From the NCBI RefSeq assembly GCF_005671395.1, contig NZ_CP040428.1:3100001-3164000 (forward strand): a stretch of 64,000 bases of DNA, written 5' to 3'. Below the pieces are notes generated by a model that searched no databases, was not told the origin of the DNA, and saw only the letters and a list, made by a program, of their open reading frames with translations. The DNA comes from Jejubacter calystegiae. Its GTDB lineage: Bacteria > Pseudomonadota > Gammaproteobacteria > Enterobacterales > Enterobacteriaceae. This document shows, piece by piece, positions 32,878 to 43,728 of the stretch (within the stretch, counting starts at the first letter, position 1; every line of letters starts with the position of its first letter). Made by a program: the position numbers and the translations under genes.

Positions 32878-33966
32878 ATGACGCAGGTCTATAACTTTAG
32901 TTCCGGTCCGGCTATGTTGCCGGTAGATGTCCTTAAACTGGCTCAGGAAGAGCTGTGCGACTGGCAGGGCTTAGGGACTTCCGTGATGGAGATCAGCCAT
33001 CGCAGCAAGGAGTTTATCGGGGTGGCTGAGCAGTCGGAAAAAGATTTACGCGATCTGCTGCAAATCCCGGATAACTACCGGGTATTGTTCTGCCACGGCG
33101 GGGGCCGGGGCCAGTTTTCGGCGCTGCCGCTCAATCTGTTGGGAGACAAAACCACGGCTGACTACGTGGATGGCGGATACTGGGCGGCCAGCGCGGTTAA
33201 AGAGGCGAAGAAATATCTGACGCCTAACGTTATCGATGCCAAAATTACCGTCGACGGTAAGCGCGCCCTGAAACCGATGCGCGAATGGCAGCCGACGCCG
33301 GGCGCCGCCTGGCTCCACTACTGCCCGAACGAAACCATCGACGGTATCGCTATTGATGAAACGCCGGACTTCGGTGACGACGTCGTGGTCGCGGCGGATT
33401 TCTCCTCCACCATTCTTTCCCGCGCTATTGATGTCAGCCGTTTTGGCCTGATCTACGCCGGAGCTCAGAAGAATATCGGCCCGGCAGGGCTGACGCTGGT
33501 TATCGTGCGTGAAGACCTGCTGGGTAAAGCCAGCAAGGCCTGTCCTTCGATCCTGGATTACACCGTATTGAACGAGAACGGCTCCATGTTCAATACGCCG
33601 CCCACCTTCGCCTGGTATCTGGCGGGGCTGGTCTTTAAGTGGCTGAAAGGCAAAGGCGGTGTGCCTGCCATGGAGGCCATTAACCAGCAAAAAGCGGCGC
33701 TACTGTATGGCACCATCGATCGCAGCGATTTCTACCGCAACGATGTCGCCGACGCCAACCGCTCACGAATGAACGTGCCGTTCCAGTTGGCGGACAGCAA
33801 GCTGGATGCGCTGTTCCTTGAAGAGTCCTTTGCTGCCGGGCTGCACGCGCTGAAAGGCCATCGGGTCGTGGGGGGGATGCGCGCCTCCATTTATAACGCC
33901 ATGCCGCTGGAAGGCGTGAAGGCACTAACCGACTTTATGGTCGATTTCGAACGACGTCACGGGTAA
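32878..33966 (+). CDS. serC: Phosphoserine/phosphohydroxythreonine aminotransferase
   Basis: PLP enzyme of serine and pyridoxal 5'-phosphate synthesis (3-phosphohydroxypyruvate to phosphoserine). 362 residues, as in E. coli. The PLP lysine is in [12 protein letters not shown] (about K198). Conserved blocks are [30 protein letters not shown] and RMNVPFQL. The frame opens 57 nt upstream. ATG 32878 with GAGG just ahead gives [15 protein letters not shown], matching the family start. First gene of the serC-aroA unit. Confidence 0.97.
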   Translation: MTQVYNFSSGPAMLPVDVLKLAQEELCDWQGLGTSVMEISHRSKEFIGVAEQSEKDLRDLLQIPDNYRVLFCHGGGRGQFSALPLNLLGDKTTADYVDGGYWAASAVKEAKKYLTPNVIDAKITVDGKRALKPMREWQPTPGAAWLHYCPNETIDGIAIDETPDFGDDVVVAADFSSTILSRAIDVSRFGLIYAGAQKNIGPAGLTLVIVREDLLGKASKACPSILDYTVLNENGSMFNTPPTFAWYLAGLVFKWLKGKGGVPAMEAINQQKAALLYGTIDRSDFYRNDVADANRSRMNVPFQLADSKLDALFLEESFAAGLHALKGHRVVGGMRASIYNAMPLEGVKALTDFMVDFERRHG

Positions 33967-33982
33967 TCCGGATGCGTCTTTG

Positions 33983-34018
33983 CCCCGTACCTTGAGTACG
34001 GGGCTGGCTATTTTTATT
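33983..34018 (+). terminator. Intercistronic terminator/attenuator between serC and aroA
   Basis: CCCCGTAC (33983-33990) pairs perfectly with GTACGGGG (33996-34003), loop CTTGA, followed by CTGGCTATTTTTATT. It sits between two genes of one operon, so it probably lowers aroA transcription relative to serC. A terminator-like structure here is known from E. coli. Confidence 0.75.
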
Positions 34019-34034
34019 GAGAGTTTTTGACTGT

Positions 34035-35321
34035 ATGCAGGAATCCCTGACCCTGAAGCCGATTGCCCGCGTTGACGGCGCTATCCATCTTCCCGGCTCC
34101 AAGAGCGTTTCTAACCGTGCGTTGTTACTGGCGGCTCAGGCCAATGGCACCACGCGTCTGACCAATCTGTTGGACAGCGATGACGTACGCCATATGCTTA
34201 ATGCCCTTAAGGCGTTGGGTGTGAGCTATCAGCTTTCCGACGATCGCACCATCTGTGAAGTCACTGGCGTGGGCGGCCCGTTGCAGTCTTCCGGCGCGCT
34301 GGAGCTGTTTCTGGGGAATGCTGGTACCGCTATGCGCCCGCTGGCGGCGGCGCTGTGCCTGGCAGACAACGACATCGTACTGACCGGCGAGCCGCGCATG
34401 AAAGAGCGCCCCATCGGCCATCTGGTGGATGCCCTGCGTCAGGGCGGCGCGCAGATCGACTATCTGGAGCAGCAGGATTACCCGCCGCTGCGCCTGCGGG
34501 GCGGCTTTCGCGGCGGGAAGGTGTCGGTCGACGGCAGCGTTTCCAGCCAGTTTCTGACCGCGCTGCTGATGACTGCGCCGCTGGCGCCGGAAGACACTCT
34601 GATTACGATTAAGGGCGAACTGGTTTCAAAACCCTATATTGATATCACCCTGCATCTGATGAAGAGCTTTGGCGTTGACGTGGAAAATGACAACTACCAG
34701 CGCTTTATCGTACGCGCCGGCCAGCAATATCAGGCGCCGGGCGACTATCTGGTCGAAGGGGATGCTTCATCGGCCTCTTACTTCCTGGCCGCCGCGGCTA
34801 TCCGGGGCGGTACCGTGACCGTCAGCGGTATCGGTCGTCATAGCGTGCAGGGCGATATCCGGTTCGCCGACGTGCTGGAAAAAATGGGCGCGAAGATCGT
34901 CTGGGGTGATGACTATATTGCCTGCACCCGCGGCGAACTGAACGCCATTGATATGGATATGAACCATATTCCTGATGCGGCGATGACCATCGCTACCGCG
35001 GCGTTGTTTGCCCGCGGCACGACCTGCCTGCGCAACATCTATAACTGGCGGGTGAAAGAGACCGACAGGCTTTACGCCATGGCGACCGAGCTACGTAAGG
35101 TGGGAGCCGAGGTTGAAGAGGGTGAGGATTACATCCGCATTACACCGCCGCAGCAGCTTAAATTTGCTGAAATCGGCACTTACAACGATCACCGTATGGC
35201 GATGTGCTTCTCGTTGGTGGCCTTATCTGATACGCCGGTAACGATTCTGGATCCCGGCTGTACCGCCAAAACCTTCCCGGATTATTTCGAGAAACTTTCT
35301 GGCATCAGCACGCTTGCCTGA
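34035..35321 (+). CDS. aroA: 3-phosphoshikimate 1-carboxyvinyltransferase (EPSP synthase)
   Basis: Shikimate-pathway enzyme joining shikimate-3-phosphate and phosphoenolpyruvate. 428 residues (E. coli 427). The substrate-binding block [16 protein letters not shown], the [15 protein letters not shown] segment (class I enzyme), [17 protein letters not shown] and the C-terminal [16 protein letters not shown] are all present. ATG 34035 gives [15 protein letters not shown]. An in-frame TTG 18 nt upstream is less likely. Downstream partner of serC. Confidence 0.97.
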   Translation: MQESLTLKPIARVDGAIHLPGSKSVSNRALLLAAQANGTTRLTNLLDSDDVRHMLNALKALGVSYQLSDDRTICEVTGVGGPLQSSGALELFLGNAGTAMRPLAAALCLADNDIVLTGEPRMKERPIGHLVDALRQGGAQIDYLEQQDYPPLRLRGGFRGGKVSVDGSVSSQFLTALLMTAPLAPEDTLITIKGELVSKPYIDITLHLMKSFGVDVENDNYQRFIVRAGQQYQAPGDYLVEGDASSASYFLAAAAIRGGTVTVSGIGRHSVQGDIRFADVLEKMGAKIVWGDDYIACTRGELNAIDMDMNHIPDAAMTIATAALFARGTTCLRNIYNWRVKETDRLYAMATELRKVGAEVEEGEDYIRITPPQQLKFAEIGTYNDHRMAMCFSLVALSDTPVTILDPGCTAKTFPDYFEKLSGISTLA

Positions 35322-35327
35322 TCGGCA

Positions 35328-35353
35328 AAGAGGCCTCTAATTCGGGGCCTCTT
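35328..35353 (+). terminator. Hairpin after aroA
   Basis: AAGAGGCC (35328-35335) pairs with GGCCTCTT (35346-35353) across a 10-nt loop, directly after the aroA stop. No T-run follows, so this is a weak or Rho-aided terminator. Confidence 0.5.
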
Positions 35354-35430
35354 CCTGACGCTTCATTACACTCCCCATCGCTGAATTCTTCTACACTCTG
35401 CCTGATTGTTCCGGTTATGACGTATTTAGG

Positions 35431-35460
35431 ATAACAGTCAGGCGGCTTGCAGCGTATAAT
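35431..35460 (+). promoter_or_regulatory. Sigma-70 promoter of cmk-rpsA with GC-rich discriminator
   Basis: A consensus -10 TATAAT (35455-35460) is preceded by ATAACA (35431-35436) with an 18-bp spacer as a weak -35, and followed by GCGCCGCG. A GC-rich discriminator is typical of ppGpp-inhibited promoters of translation genes, fitting rpsA downstream. In K-12 ycaL lies between aroA and cmk; here the 252-nt gap has no gene. Confidence 0.65.
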
Positions 35461-35573
35461 GCGCCGCGTTTATGTATGGCCGCCTGTGCCCGACGTATCC
35501 CGGAAGCATCCGGCGGCGTATTGCCGTCGCCGCGTGGGCTGAGAGTGGGGGCAGGCTATAAAAGGAGAACAAG

Positions 35574-36251
35574 ATGACGGCACCTGTGATTACAGTCGAT
35601 GGCCCCGGCGGCGCTGGCAAAGGCACACTCTGCAAGGCGCTGGCAGCCGCGCTGGGCTGGCATCTGCTGGATTCCGGCGCGATCTATCGGGTACTGGCGC
35701 TGGCAGCGCTGCACCATCAGGTAAATCTTGAGTCCGAAGAGGCGCTGGCTCCTCTGGCCGCGCACCTTGACGTGCGCTTTGTGGCAGAGGAAGAGGAGCT
35801 ACAGGTCATTCTGGAAGGCGAGGATGTCAGCGGTGAAATCCGTACCCAGGAGGTGGCCAATGCCGCTTCACAGGTAGCGGCGTTTCCCCGGGTGCGCGAA
35901 GCCCTGTTGCGCCGTCAGCGCGCTTTCCGGGAAGCCCCCGGGCTTATCGCCGACGGGCGTGATATGGGGACCGTCGTTTTCCCTGATGCGCCGGTAAAAA
36001 TATTCCTCGACGCCTCTTCTGAGGAGCGTGCGCGCCGCCGTATGCTACAGTTGCAGGAGAAGGGCTTTAGTGTTAACTTTGAACGCCTTTTGGCCGAGAT
36101 ACAGGAACGCGACTCCCGCGATCGTAATCGGTCAGTAGCGCCTCTGGTACCGGCAGAAGATGCTCTGGTACTGGACTCAACGCGTTTGAGCATTGAGCAA
36201 GTTATTGAAAAAGCGCTACAATGCGCCCGCGAAAAGCTGGCGCTCGCATAA
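35574..36251 (+). CDS. cmk: Cytidylate kinase
   Basis: Phosphorylates CMP and dCMP with ATP; recycles CMP from RNA and lipid turnover. 225 residues (E. coli 227). The P-loop reads GPGGAGKGT (10-18), where E. coli has [17 protein letters not shown] binds nucleoside monophosphate, and [19 protein letters not shown] and the [13 protein letters not shown] lid follow. AAGGAG lies 8 nt before ATG 35574. It is 109 nt upstream of rpsA and probably cotranscribed with it. Confidence 0.97.
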   Translation: MTAPVITVDGPGGAGKGTLCKALAAALGWHLLDSGAIYRVLALAALHHQVNLESEEALAPLAAHLDVRFVAEEEELQVILEGEDVSGEIRTQEVANAASQVAAFPRVREALLRRQRAFREAPGLIADGRDMGTVVFPDAPVKIFLDASSEERARRRMLQLQEKGFSVNFERLLAEIQERDSRDRNRSVAPLVPAEDALVLDSTRLSIEQVIEKALQCAREKLALA

Positions 36252-36360
36252 GCGACAGAATTTGCAGTACCCGCGGCAATGGAGTGTTTGCGGGCATGTT
36301 AAACAACCCCATCCGGCATGAAGCTAGGTGGACGTTAAAAAGTGATCCTGAAGATTAAAC
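36252..36360 (+). promoter_or_regulatory. rpsA leader, likely site of S1 autogenous control
   Basis: The 109-nt cmk-rpsA spacer lacks a strong Shine-Dalgarno; GAAGATTAAAC precedes the ATG, identical to E. coli as I recall it. CCCGC (36270-36274) can pair with GCGGG (36290-36294). In E. coli the folded rpsA leader is efficiently translated without a canonical Shine-Dalgarno and repressed by free S1; conservation here suggests the same. Confidence 0.6.
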
Positions 36361-38034
36361 ATGACTGAATCTTTTGCTCAACTCTTTGAAGAGTCCCTGA
36401 AAGAAATCGAAACCCGTCCGGGTTCCATTGTTCGCGGTGTTGTTGTTGCTATCGACAAAGACGTTGTACTGGTTGACGCCGGTCTGAAGTCTGAGTCTGC
36501 CATTCCGGCTGAGCAGTTCAAAAACGCCCAGGGCGAACTTGAAATCCAGGTGGGTGACGAAGTTGACGTTGCTCTGGATGCAGTAGAAGACGGTTTCGGT
36601 GAAACCCTGCTGTCTCGTGAGAAAGCCAAGCGTCACGAAGCATGGCTGATGCTGGAAAAAGCCTACGAAGAAGCAGAAACCGTTACTGGTGTTATCAACG
36701 GCAAAGTCAAGGGCGGCTTCACTGTTGAGCTGAACGGCATTCGTGCGTTCCTGCCGGGTTCCCTGGTAGACGTGCGTCCGGTACGCGACACCGTGCATCT
36801 GGAAGGCAAAGAGCTGGAATTCAAAGTAATCAAGCTCGACCAGAAGCGTAACAACGTTGTTGTTTCCCGCCGTGCGGTGATCGAGTCTGAAAACAGCGCC
36901 GAGCGCGATCAGCTGCTGGAAAACCTGCAGGAAGGCATGGAAGTTAAAGGTATCGTTAAGAACCTCACTGACTACGGTGCATTCGTTGATCTGGGCGGTG
37001 TTGACGGCCTGCTGCACATCACTGATATGGCCTGGAAGCGCGTTAAGCATCCGAGCGAAATCGTCAACGTGGGCGACGAAATCACTGTTAAAGTGCTGAA
37101 GTTCGACCGCGAGCGTACTCGTGTATCCCTGGGCCTGAAGCAGCTGGGCGAGGATCCGTGGGTCGCTATCGCTAAGCGTTATCCGGAAGGCACCCGCCTG
37201 ACTGGTCGCGTTACCAACCTGACCGACTACGGCTGCTTCGTTGAAATCGAAGAAGGCGTTGAAGGTCTGGTTCACGTTTCCGAAATGGACTGGACCAACA
37301 AAAACATCCACCCGTCTAAAGTTGTTAATGTGGGCGACGTTGTGGAAGTTATGGTTCTGGACATCGACGAAGAGCGTCGCCGTATCTCCCTGGGCCTGAA
37401 GCAGTGCAAAGCCAACCCGTGGCAGCAGTTTGCTGAGACCCACAACAAGGGCGATCGCGTTGAAGGTAAAATCAAGTCTATCACTGACTTCGGTATCTTC
37501 ATCGGCCTGGACGGCGGCATCGACGGTCTGGTTCACCTGTCTGACATCTCCTGGAACGTGGCTGGCGAAGAAGCCGTTCGCGAGTACAAGAAGGGTGATG
37601 AAATCGCAGCCGTGGTTCTGCAGGTCGACGCAGAGCGTGAGCGTATCTCCCTGGGCGTTAAGCAGCTGGCAGAAGATCCGTTCAACAACTACGTTGCGCT
37701 GAACAAGAAAGGTGCGATCGTTAACGGTAAAGTGACTGCTGTAGACGCGAAAGGTGCTACAGTAGAATTAGCTGACGGCGTAGAGGGTTACCTGCGCGCT
37801 TCTGAAGCTTCTCGCGACCGTATCGAAGACGCCACTCAGGTTCTGAGCGTGGGCGACGACGTTGAAGCTAAGTTCACCGGCGTTGATCGTAAAAACCGCG
37901 TTATCAGCCTGTCTGTTCGTGCGAAGGACGAAGCTGACGAGAAAGATGCTATCGCTTCTGTGAACAACAAGCAGGAAGAAGGCAACTTCACCAACGCTAT
38001 GGCTGAAGCTTTCAAAGCGGCGAAAGGCGAGTAA
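36361..38034 (+). CDS. rpsA: 30S ribosomal protein S1
   Basis: Binds mRNA at the 30S platform and unfolds structured or weak-SD messages. 557 residues, as in E. coli. Six S1/OB domains lie at about 21-87, 105-171, 192-260, 277-347, 364-434 and 451-520, with repeated signatures such as [39 protein letters not shown] and [19 protein letters not shown]. Codon use is highly optimised, unlike neighbouring cmk and ycaI. An intrinsic terminator follows before ihfB. Confidence 0.98.
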   Translation: MTESFAQLFEESLKEIETRPGSIVRGVVVAIDKDVVLVDAGLKSESAIPAEQFKNAQGELEIQVGDEVDVALDAVEDGFGETLLSREKAKRHEAWLMLEKAYEEAETVTGVINGKVKGGFTVELNGIRAFLPGSLVDVRPVRDTVHLEGKELEFKVIKLDQKRNNVVVSRRAVIESENSAERDQLLENLQEGMEVKGIVKNLTDYGAFVDLGGVDGLLHITDMAWKRVKHPSEIVNVGDEITVKVLKFDRERTRVSLGLKQLGEDPWVAIAKRYPEGTRLTGRVTNLTDYGCFVEIEEGVEGLVHVSEMDWTNKNIHPSKVVNVGDVVEVMVLDIDEERRRISLGLKQCKANPWQQFAETHNKGDRVEGKIKSITDFGIFIGLDGGIDGLVHLSDISWNVAGEEAVREYKKGDEIAAVVLQVDAERERISLGVKQLAEDPFNNYVALNKKGAIVNGKVTAVDAKGATVELADGVEGYLRASEASRDRIEDATQVLSVGDDVEAKFTGVDRKNRVISLSVRAKDEADEKDAIASVNNKQEEGNFTNAMAEAFKAAKGE

Positions 38035-38054
38035 TCCCGTAAGGGCGCTAAATA

Positions 38055-38076
38055 AAAGGCGGCTACGGCCGCCTTT
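38055..38076 (+). terminator. Intrinsic terminator between rpsA and ihfB
   Basis: AAAGGCGGC, TACG loop, GCCGCCTTT. It is 49 nt before the ihfB start, so some read-through or a local promoter must feed ihfB. Confidence 0.8.
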
Positions 38077-38124
38077 ATTCGATGAGAGCTGTAAAATCTA
38101 TTCCTGAAGGAAACCGGAGGAAAC

Positions 38125-38409
38125 ATGACCAAGTCAGAATTGATTGAAAGACTTGCCAGCCAGCACACCCATATCCCGGCCAGAACCGTGGAAGATGCGG
38201 TAAAAGAGATGCTGGAACATATGGCCTCTACTCTTGCCCAGGGCGAGCGTATTGAAATCCGGGGGTTTGGCAGCTTCTCCTTGCACTACCGCGCGCCGCG
38301 CGTTGGGCGTAACCCGAAAACGGGCGACAAGGTGGAACTGGAAGGTAAATACGTTCCCCACTTTAAGCCGGGTAAAGAGTTACGCGATCGCGCTAATATT
38401 TACGGTTAA
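38125..38409 (+). CDS. ihfB: Integration host factor beta subunit
   Basis: HU-family DNA-bending protein, heterodimer with IhfA, acting in recombination, replication and promoter architecture. 94 residues and nearly identical to E. coli, including the beta-arm [20 protein letters not shown] and C-terminal [14 protein letters not shown]. Shine-Dalgarno GGAGG precedes ATG 38125. Followed by a strong terminator. Confidence 0.98.
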   Translation: MTKSELIERLASQHTHIPARTVEDAVKEMLEHMASTLAQGERIEIRGFGSFSLHYRAPRVGRNPKTGDKVELEGKYVPHFKPGKELRDRANIYG

Positions 38410-38430
38410 GCACAGTCTGACTGCTGCCAG

Positions 38431-38460
38431 AGGGCGCCCTGAGGGGCGCCCTTTTTCTTT
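38431..38460 (+). terminator. Intrinsic terminator after ihfB
   Basis: AGGGCGCCC (38431-38439), loop TGAG, GGGCGCCCT (38444-38452), then TTTTCTTTT. A perfect 9-bp GC-rich stem. Confidence 0.92.
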
Positions 38461-38635
38461 TCTACCTGCCCGATGTCGCGCCTGCCCGTTGGTTCAGTTT
38501 CTGAATTCCGCTTCCATGATGTCTGTCGCTGTTGCACTGCCGTGCCTGTTTACCGGAAACCGGTACGCAGTCCTGAAATCACGTGGATGACGATGCGGTA
38601 CACCGCCGCCAGACTGGATGAAAAAGGAGGTGGCG

Positions 38636-40906
38636 GTGTCGGTTACGGGAGTGTCTCTGTGTGTGTTAATTGGCCTGGCGCCATTGCTGTGGTTACCGTC
38701 GTTACCGGGGCCGGGATGGATATATGGGCTGATGGCGATAGCGGGCTGCTGCGCCGGGTGTGGTACGTGGTTAGCGCCACGGGCAGGCGGCTATCTGGCG
38801 CTGGTTCTGTGTGTTGCCTGCTGGGGAGTGCTGGCAGCGCATGCTGCGCTGTGGCCAGCCTATGCGTTGACCAAACATCCGCTTGAGGCTGAGGTGAGCG
38901 TCACTCGCCTTGAAGCAGGGCAGGTACGTCAGGTACAGCTACTGCACAGCGGCTTGCGTTGGTTTACTCCGGGGCCCATGGTGAGGATCCAGGGGTTTAC
39001 CACCGATGAAACCGTCTGTCCTGGCCAGCGCTGGCGCATGACGCTGCGCCTGTCGCCGATTCATGCCCGGCTCAATCAGGGGGGATTCGATGCCCAGCGT
39101 TATGGGGTAGCCCGTGGCGAGGTGCTACGAGGGCGAGTTGTCTCCGCCAGCCGTATTACCGCCGGTTGTGGCGCACGTGAGGGACTGATGGCACACACCC
39201 GGGCGCTGACTCAGGGGCTTGTGTGGCAGGAGACGCTGATCGCGCTGGCGTTTGGCGAACGTGCGGAGGTTGCCGCAGAGATCAAAACGCTACTGCGTGA
39301 TACCGGCACGGCGCACCTGATGGCGATATCCGGGCTGCATATTGGCCTGGCGGCGGGCGTTGGCTGGCTACTGGCGCGTCTGGTTCAGCCTTTGCTGGGC
39401 ACGGTGAGAATCGGCTGGCGCTTCCCGCTATTGGCCAGCCTGCTGTTGGCATTGAGCTACACCTGGCTGGCTGGCGCGCAACCGCCAGCGCTGCGCAGCA
39501 TGTGGGCGCTGATCATCTGGGCGCTACTGCGGTTGAGTGGGCGTGACTGGCACGGCTGGCGGGTCTGGCTATGCTGTGTAGCGGGCATTTTGTTTGCCGA
39601 TCCCATGGCGCTGCTTTCCGACAGTTTCCTGCTTTCCGCCGGTGCGGTGGCCGGACTGCTGTTCTGGTATCAGTGGATGCCCTTTACCGGGCAACGCCTT
39701 CCGCTACTGCTACGTTACCCATTGGGGTTGTGTCATCTGCAGCTGGGAATTGGGTTGCTGCTGTTACCGCTCCAGGCGGCCATTTTTCATGGCGTTAGTC
39801 TGACCGCCTGGGTTGCCAATTTACTGGCGGTACCCTTGGTTTCGCTGGTCACGGTGCCGCTGATTCTGGCCGCATTGCTGACGCTGGCGATACCGTCGTT
39901 GGCTTACGGATTTCTGTGGATGGCGGATCGCTCGCTGGCGGCGCTATTTTACTGCCTGAACGCACTGCCTGCCGGGTGGCTGGAACTGGACGCCCGCGCC
40001 GTTGCCGTCATGCTGTTTCCCTGGTTTGGCGTGGTGCTGTGGCGCCTGTGGGGGTGGCGCTATTTTCCCGGGTTGACGCTGGGGATTCTGGCATTACTGG
40101 GTACGCCTTTATGGCGCCAGACCGCGCAGCCAGGCTGGCAGGTACATATGCTGGATATTGGCCACGGGCTGGCGATAGTGGTGGAGCGCAACGGGCGGGC
40201 GTTGCTGTATGACAGCGGTAATAGCTGGCCGGGAGGCGATGCCGGTCAGCGTATCATCGCCCCCTGGCTACGCTGGCAGGGGTTGGTGCCCCAGAGACTG
40301 ATACTCAGCCATGAGCATCTGGATCACAGCGGCGGGCTGGCCAGCCTGCGCGCGATTTGGCCAATGATGCGGGTGCGAAGCTCGTTGGGTGAAAAAGACC
40401 ATATGCCCTGTTGGCAGGGGATGCGCTGGCGGTGGCAGGAACTGGATTTTTCAGTGCACTGGCCGCCTCGCAGCTGGCGCGGGGTGGGCAATAATCGTTC
40501 ATGCGTGGTGAAGATTAGCGACGGGCGCCACAGTATTCTGCTGACCGGCGATATCGAAAACGTCGCTGAGCAGGCCATGGTCCGCAGTCAGGGCAAAGCG
40601 CTGCGTGCCGATGTGCTGCAGGTCCCCCATCATGGTAGCCGTACTTCCTCCACGCCAGCGCTTTTGCGTCAGGTAAATCCGGAACTGGCCATCGCTTCTC
40701 TGGCGCGCTACAGCGCCTGGCGGTTGCCCTCTGTGGTTGTGGTCAGGCGCTATCGGCAGCGCAATATCGCATGGTATGACACGGCGCGACATGGCCAGAT
40801 TACGCTACGCTTTGGGGAGGAAAAACCACGCCTGACGAGCTTCAGAGCGCAAATTTTGCCCCGTTGGTACCATCAGTGGTTTGGCGTGGCCCCGGTTAAC
40901 AGGTAG
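38636..40906 (+). CDS. ycaI: ComEC/Rec2-family membrane protein YcaI
   Basis: Large polytopic inner-membrane protein homologous to the competence DNA channel ComEC. In E. coli it has been linked to DNA uptake/nutrition but is not well characterised. 756 residues: N-terminal helices, a periplasmic OB-like part (about 60-190), the competence domain with [21 protein letters not shown] and [10 protein letters not shown], then a metallo-beta-lactamase domain with [11 protein letters not shown] and [10 protein letters not shown]. An ATG lies 18 nt upstream (38618), but AAGGAGG at 38624-38630 is ideally placed for GTG 38636. That start gives [13 protein letters not shown], aligning exactly with the 25-residue N-terminal stretch of the E. 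coli protein. Confidence 0.92.
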   Translation: MSVTGVSLCVLIGLAPLLWLPSLPGPGWIYGLMAIAGCCAGCGTWLAPRAGGYLALVLCVACWGVLAAHAALWPAYALTKHPLEAEVSVTRLEAGQVRQVQLLHSGLRWFTPGPMVRIQGFTTDETVCPGQRWRMTLRLSPIHARLNQGGFDAQRYGVARGEVLRGRVVSASRITAGCGAREGLMAHTRALTQGLVWQETLIALAFGERAEVAAEIKTLLRDTGTAHLMAISGLHIGLAAGVGWLLARLVQPLLGTVRIGWRFPLLASLLLALSYTWLAGAQPPALRSMWALIIWALLRLSGRDWHGWRVWLCCVAGILFADPMALLSDSFLLSAGAVAGLLFWYQWMPFTGQRLPLLLRYPLGLCHLQLGIGLLLLPLQAAIFHGVSLTAWVANLLAVPLVSLVTVPLILAALLTLAIPSLAYGFLWMADRSLAALFYCLNALPAGWLELDARAVAVMLFPWFGVVLWRLWGWRYFPGLTLGILALLGTPLWRQTAQPGWQVHMLDIGHGLAIVVERNGRALLYDSGNSWPGGDAGQRIIAPWLRWQGLVPQRLILSHEHLDHSGGLASLRAIWPMMRVRSSLGEKDHMPCWQGMRWRWQELDFSVHWPPRSWRGVGNNRSCVVKISDGRHSILLTGDIENVAEQAMVRSQGKALRADVLQVPHHGSRTSSTPALLRQVNPELAIASLARYSAWRLPSVVVVRRYRQRNIAWYDTARHGQITLRFGEEKPRLTSFRAQILPRWYHQWFGVAPVNR

Positions 40907-40949
40907 AATATGCGGCTATTTCATCAATGCTAACAGCTGGTTCGACTTA

Positions 40950-42698
40950 ATGCACAACGATAAAGATCTCTCCACATGGCAGACTTTCCGCCGACTGTGG
41001 CCAGTCATTGCACCTTTTAAAACAGGTCTGATCGTGGCAGGGATAGCCTTAATCCTCAATGCAGCCAGCGATACCTTTATGCTATCGCTGCTCAAACCGT
41101 TACTGGATGACGGCTTTGGTAAAACTGACCGTTCCGTGCTGCTCTGGATGCCGCTGGTGGTCATCGGGCTGATGGTTCTGCGTGGCGTGACCAGCTATAT
41201 ATCCAGCTACTGCATCTCCTGGGTTTCCGGAAAGGTGGTCATGACAATTCGTCGCCGCCTGTTTGGCCATATGATGGGCATGCCGGTGGCCTTTTTCGAT
41301 AAGCAGTCCACCGGTACGCTGCTGTCGCGTATTACCTATGATTCCGAGCAGGTGGCCTCTTCCTCTTCCAGCGCTCTGATTACCGTGGTGCGCGAAGGGG
41401 CGTCTATCATCGGCCTGTTCATTATGATGTTCTACTACAGCTGGCAGCTGTCGATGATTTTGATCGTGCTGGCGCCCATCGTTTCCTTCGCCATTCGCGT
41501 GGTCTCCAAACGCTTTCGTAGCATCAGTAAGAACATGCAGAACACCATGGGGCAGGTGACCACCAGCGCTGAGCAGATGCTGAAAGGCCATAAAGAGGTC
41601 CTGATTTTCGGCGGTCAGCAGGTGGAAGCAGAGCGTTTTAACAAGGTAAGCAATAAAATGCGTCAGCAGGGGATGCGTATGGTTTCCGCCACCTCTATCT
41701 CCGATCCGCTGATCCAGCTTATTGCCTCCCTGGCGCTGGCATTTGTACTCTATGCCGCCAGCTTTCCCAGCGTGATGGAAAACCTGACCGCAGGGACTAT
41801 CACCGTGGTCTTCTCGTCTATGATTGCGCTGATGCGTCCGCTGAAATCGCTGACTAACGTTAACGCCCAGTTCCAGCGCGGTATGGCGGCCTGCCAGACC
41901 CTGTTCAGTATTCTCGACACCGAACAGGAGAAGGATACCGGTACTAAGGTTATCAAACGTTCTCAGGGCGATATTGAGTTCCGCGATGTGACCTTCAGCT
42001 ATCCGGGCCGCGAAACGCCGGCGTTGCGCGATATCAACCTGACCATTCCGGCGGGCAAAACGGTGGCGCTGGTAGGGCGTTCCGGCTCCGGTAAGTCGAC
42101 GATAGCCAGTCTGATCACCCGTTTCTACGATATCGATAAGGGTGAAATTCGTATCGATAACAATGACATTCGCGAATATACCCTGGCATCGTTGCGTGAC
42201 CAGGTTGCGCTGGTCTCTCAGAATGTGCATCTGTTTAACGATACCATCGCTAACAATATCGCCTATGCGCGTACTGAACAGTACAGCCGCGAGGATATCG
42301 AGAAGGCGGCGCGCATGGCCTATGCCATGGACTTTATCGAGAAGATGGACGAGGGGCTGGATACGGTGATTGGCGAAAACGGGGTGCTGCTTTCCGGCGG
42401 TCAGCGTCAGCGTATCGCCATCGCGCGTGCGCTACTGCGCGACAGTCCGATTCTGATCCTTGACGAAGCCACTTCAGCGCTGGATACCGAATCTGAACGC
42501 GCCATTCAGGCGGCGCTGGATGAACTCCAGAAAAACCGTACCTCGCTGGTGATTGCTCACCGCCTGTCTACGATCGAACAGGCCGATCAGATCGTGGTGG
42601 TGGAAGATGGGCTAATTGTGGAACGGGGTTCACATACCGAACTGCTGGAGCATAAAGGTGTTTACGCCCAGCTTCACCGGATGCAGTTTGGCCAATGA
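40950..42698 (+). CDS. msbA: Lipid A export ATP-binding/permease protein MsbA
   Basis: Essential homodimeric ABC flippase that moves core-lipid A across the inner membrane. 582 residues, as in E. coli. Six helices lie in about 1-325. The ATPase has Walker A GRSGSGKS (about 376-383), signature LSGGQ (about 481-485), Walker [13 protein letters not shown] and H-loop AHRLS. The frame opens 69 nt upstream within the ycaI end, but ATG 40950 gives the conserved [18 protein letters not shown]. The stop overlaps the lpxK start (ATGA). Confidence 0.97.
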   Translation: MHNDKDLSTWQTFRRLWPVIAPFKTGLIVAGIALILNAASDTFMLSLLKPLLDDGFGKTDRSVLLWMPLVVIGLMVLRGVTSYISSYCISWVSGKVVMTIRRRLFGHMMGMPVAFFDKQSTGTLLSRITYDSEQVASSSSSALITVVREGASIIGLFIMMFYYSWQLSMILIVLAPIVSFAIRVVSKRFRSISKNMQNTMGQVTTSAEQMLKGHKEVLIFGGQQVEAERFNKVSNKMRQQGMRMVSATSISDPLIQLIASLALAFVLYAASFPSVMENLTAGTITVVFSSMIALMRPLKSLTNVNAQFQRGMAACQTLFSILDTEQEKDTGTKVIKRSQGDIEFRDVTFSYPGRETPALRDINLTIPAGKTVALVGRSGSGKSTIASLITRFYDIDKGEIRIDNNDIREYTLASLRDQVALVSQNVHLFNDTIANNIAYARTEQYSREDIEKAARMAYAMDFIEKMDEGLDTVIGENGVLLSGGQRQRIAIARALLRDSPILILDEATSALDTESERAIQAALDELQKNRTSLVIAHRLSTIEQADQIVVVEDGLIVERGSHTELLEHKGVYAQLHRMQFGQ

Positions 42699-43675
42699 TA
42701 GAGAAGATCTGGTCCGGACGATCGCCGCTCTGGCTACTGTTGCTGCCGTTATCCCTGCTGTATGGGCTGATAAGTGGCGTGCGACGACTGGGTTACCGGC
42801 TGGGCTGGAGTAAGGTCTGGAAGGCGCCGGTGCCGGTTGTGGTAGTGGGCAACCTGACCGCGGGCGGTAACGGGAAAACGCCGGTGGTGGTGTGGCTGGT
42901 GGAACAACTCCAGCAGCGCGGCATACGCCCTGGCGTGGTCTCTCGCGGCTATGGCGGTAAGGCTTCACAGTATCCGCTACTGCTAACGCCGCAGACCTCC
43001 AGCCTCGAAGCAGGTGATGAACCGTTACTGATTTATCAGCGTACCGGTGCGCCGGTGGCGGTGGCGCCGGTGCGTAGTCAGGCGGTGCAGGCGCTGCTGG
43101 CGCTGGAAACGCCGCCGCAGATCGTGATTACCGATGATGGCCTGCAACACTATGCGCTGGCGCGCGATAAAGAGGTGGTGGTCGTTGATGGCGTGCGTCG
43201 CTTCGGTAACGGCTGGTGGTTACCGGCCGGGCCGATGCGCGAACGTGCCGGGCGACTGAAGTCCGTGGATGCGGTGATTGCCAACGGCGGTCAACCGCGC
43301 CCCGGTGAAATCGCGATGCGCCTGGTGCCTGGCGATGCCGTTAATCTGCTCACCGGCGAGCGATGCCCGGCACGTGAACTTCATGATGTCGTCGCCATGG
43401 CCGGTATTGGTCATCCGCCGCGTTTTTTCGCTACCCTTGAACAGTGCGGCGTAACGCCGGTGAATACCCTGGCGCTGGCGGATCATCAAGCCCTCAGCGA
43501 AGCGCAGGTCAGCAGCTTCTGCCAGCCGGGTCAGACGTTATTAATGACTGAAAAGGACGCGGTTAAATGCCGTAGCTTCGCCCGGGAAAACTGGTGGTAT
43601 CTGCCAGTTGAGGCGCAACTGACCGGCTCACAGGCAGAACGCCTGATGACCGACCTACTTAACCTGGTGCGTTAA
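42695..43675 (+). CDS. lpxK: Tetraacyldisaccharide 4'-kinase LpxK
   Basis: Membrane-associated kinase that phosphorylates the lipid A precursor at the 4' position, the sixth step of the Raetz pathway. 326 residues (E. coli 328). There is a hydrophobic N-terminal helix (about 11-27), P-loop [13 protein letters not shown] (about 51-63), SRGYGG, and [22 protein letters not shown], which contains the catalytic Asp region. ATG overlaps the msbA stop by 4 nt, giving translational coupling of two consecutive lipid A steps. Confidence 0.97.
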   Translation: MIEKIWSGRSPLWLLLLPLSLLYGLISGVRRLGYRLGWSKVWKAPVPVVVVGNLTAGGNGKTPVVVWLVEQLQQRGIRPGVVSRGYGGKASQYPLLLTPQTSSLEAGDEPLLIYQRTGAPVAVAPVRSQAVQALLALETPPQIVITDDGLQHYALARDKEVVVVDGVRRFGNGWWLPAGPMRERAGRLKSVDAVIANGGQPRPGEIAMRLVPGDAVNLLTGERCPARELHDVVAMAGIGHPPRFFATLEQCGVTPVNTLALADHQALSEAQVSSFCQPGQTLLMTEKDAVKCRSFARENWWYLPVEAQLTGSQAERLMTDLLNLVR

Positions 43676-43728
43676 GGCCGCGCTGTGGTGGTATGCGGTC
43701 CTGACGCCTGAAGGCGTAGAGGAGTCCC

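Noticed and set aside
31065-32894. 609-codon open frame on the + strand opposite ycaO
   Set aside because: It is antisense to a clearly conserved gene, has no recognisable domains or Shine-Dalgarno, and arises from the codon bias of the opposite strand in GC-rich DNA.
36355-37536. 393-codon - strand frame opposite rpsA
   Set aside because: Its FN/VN-rich repetitive composition is the reverse complement of the S1 repeats, not an independent protein.
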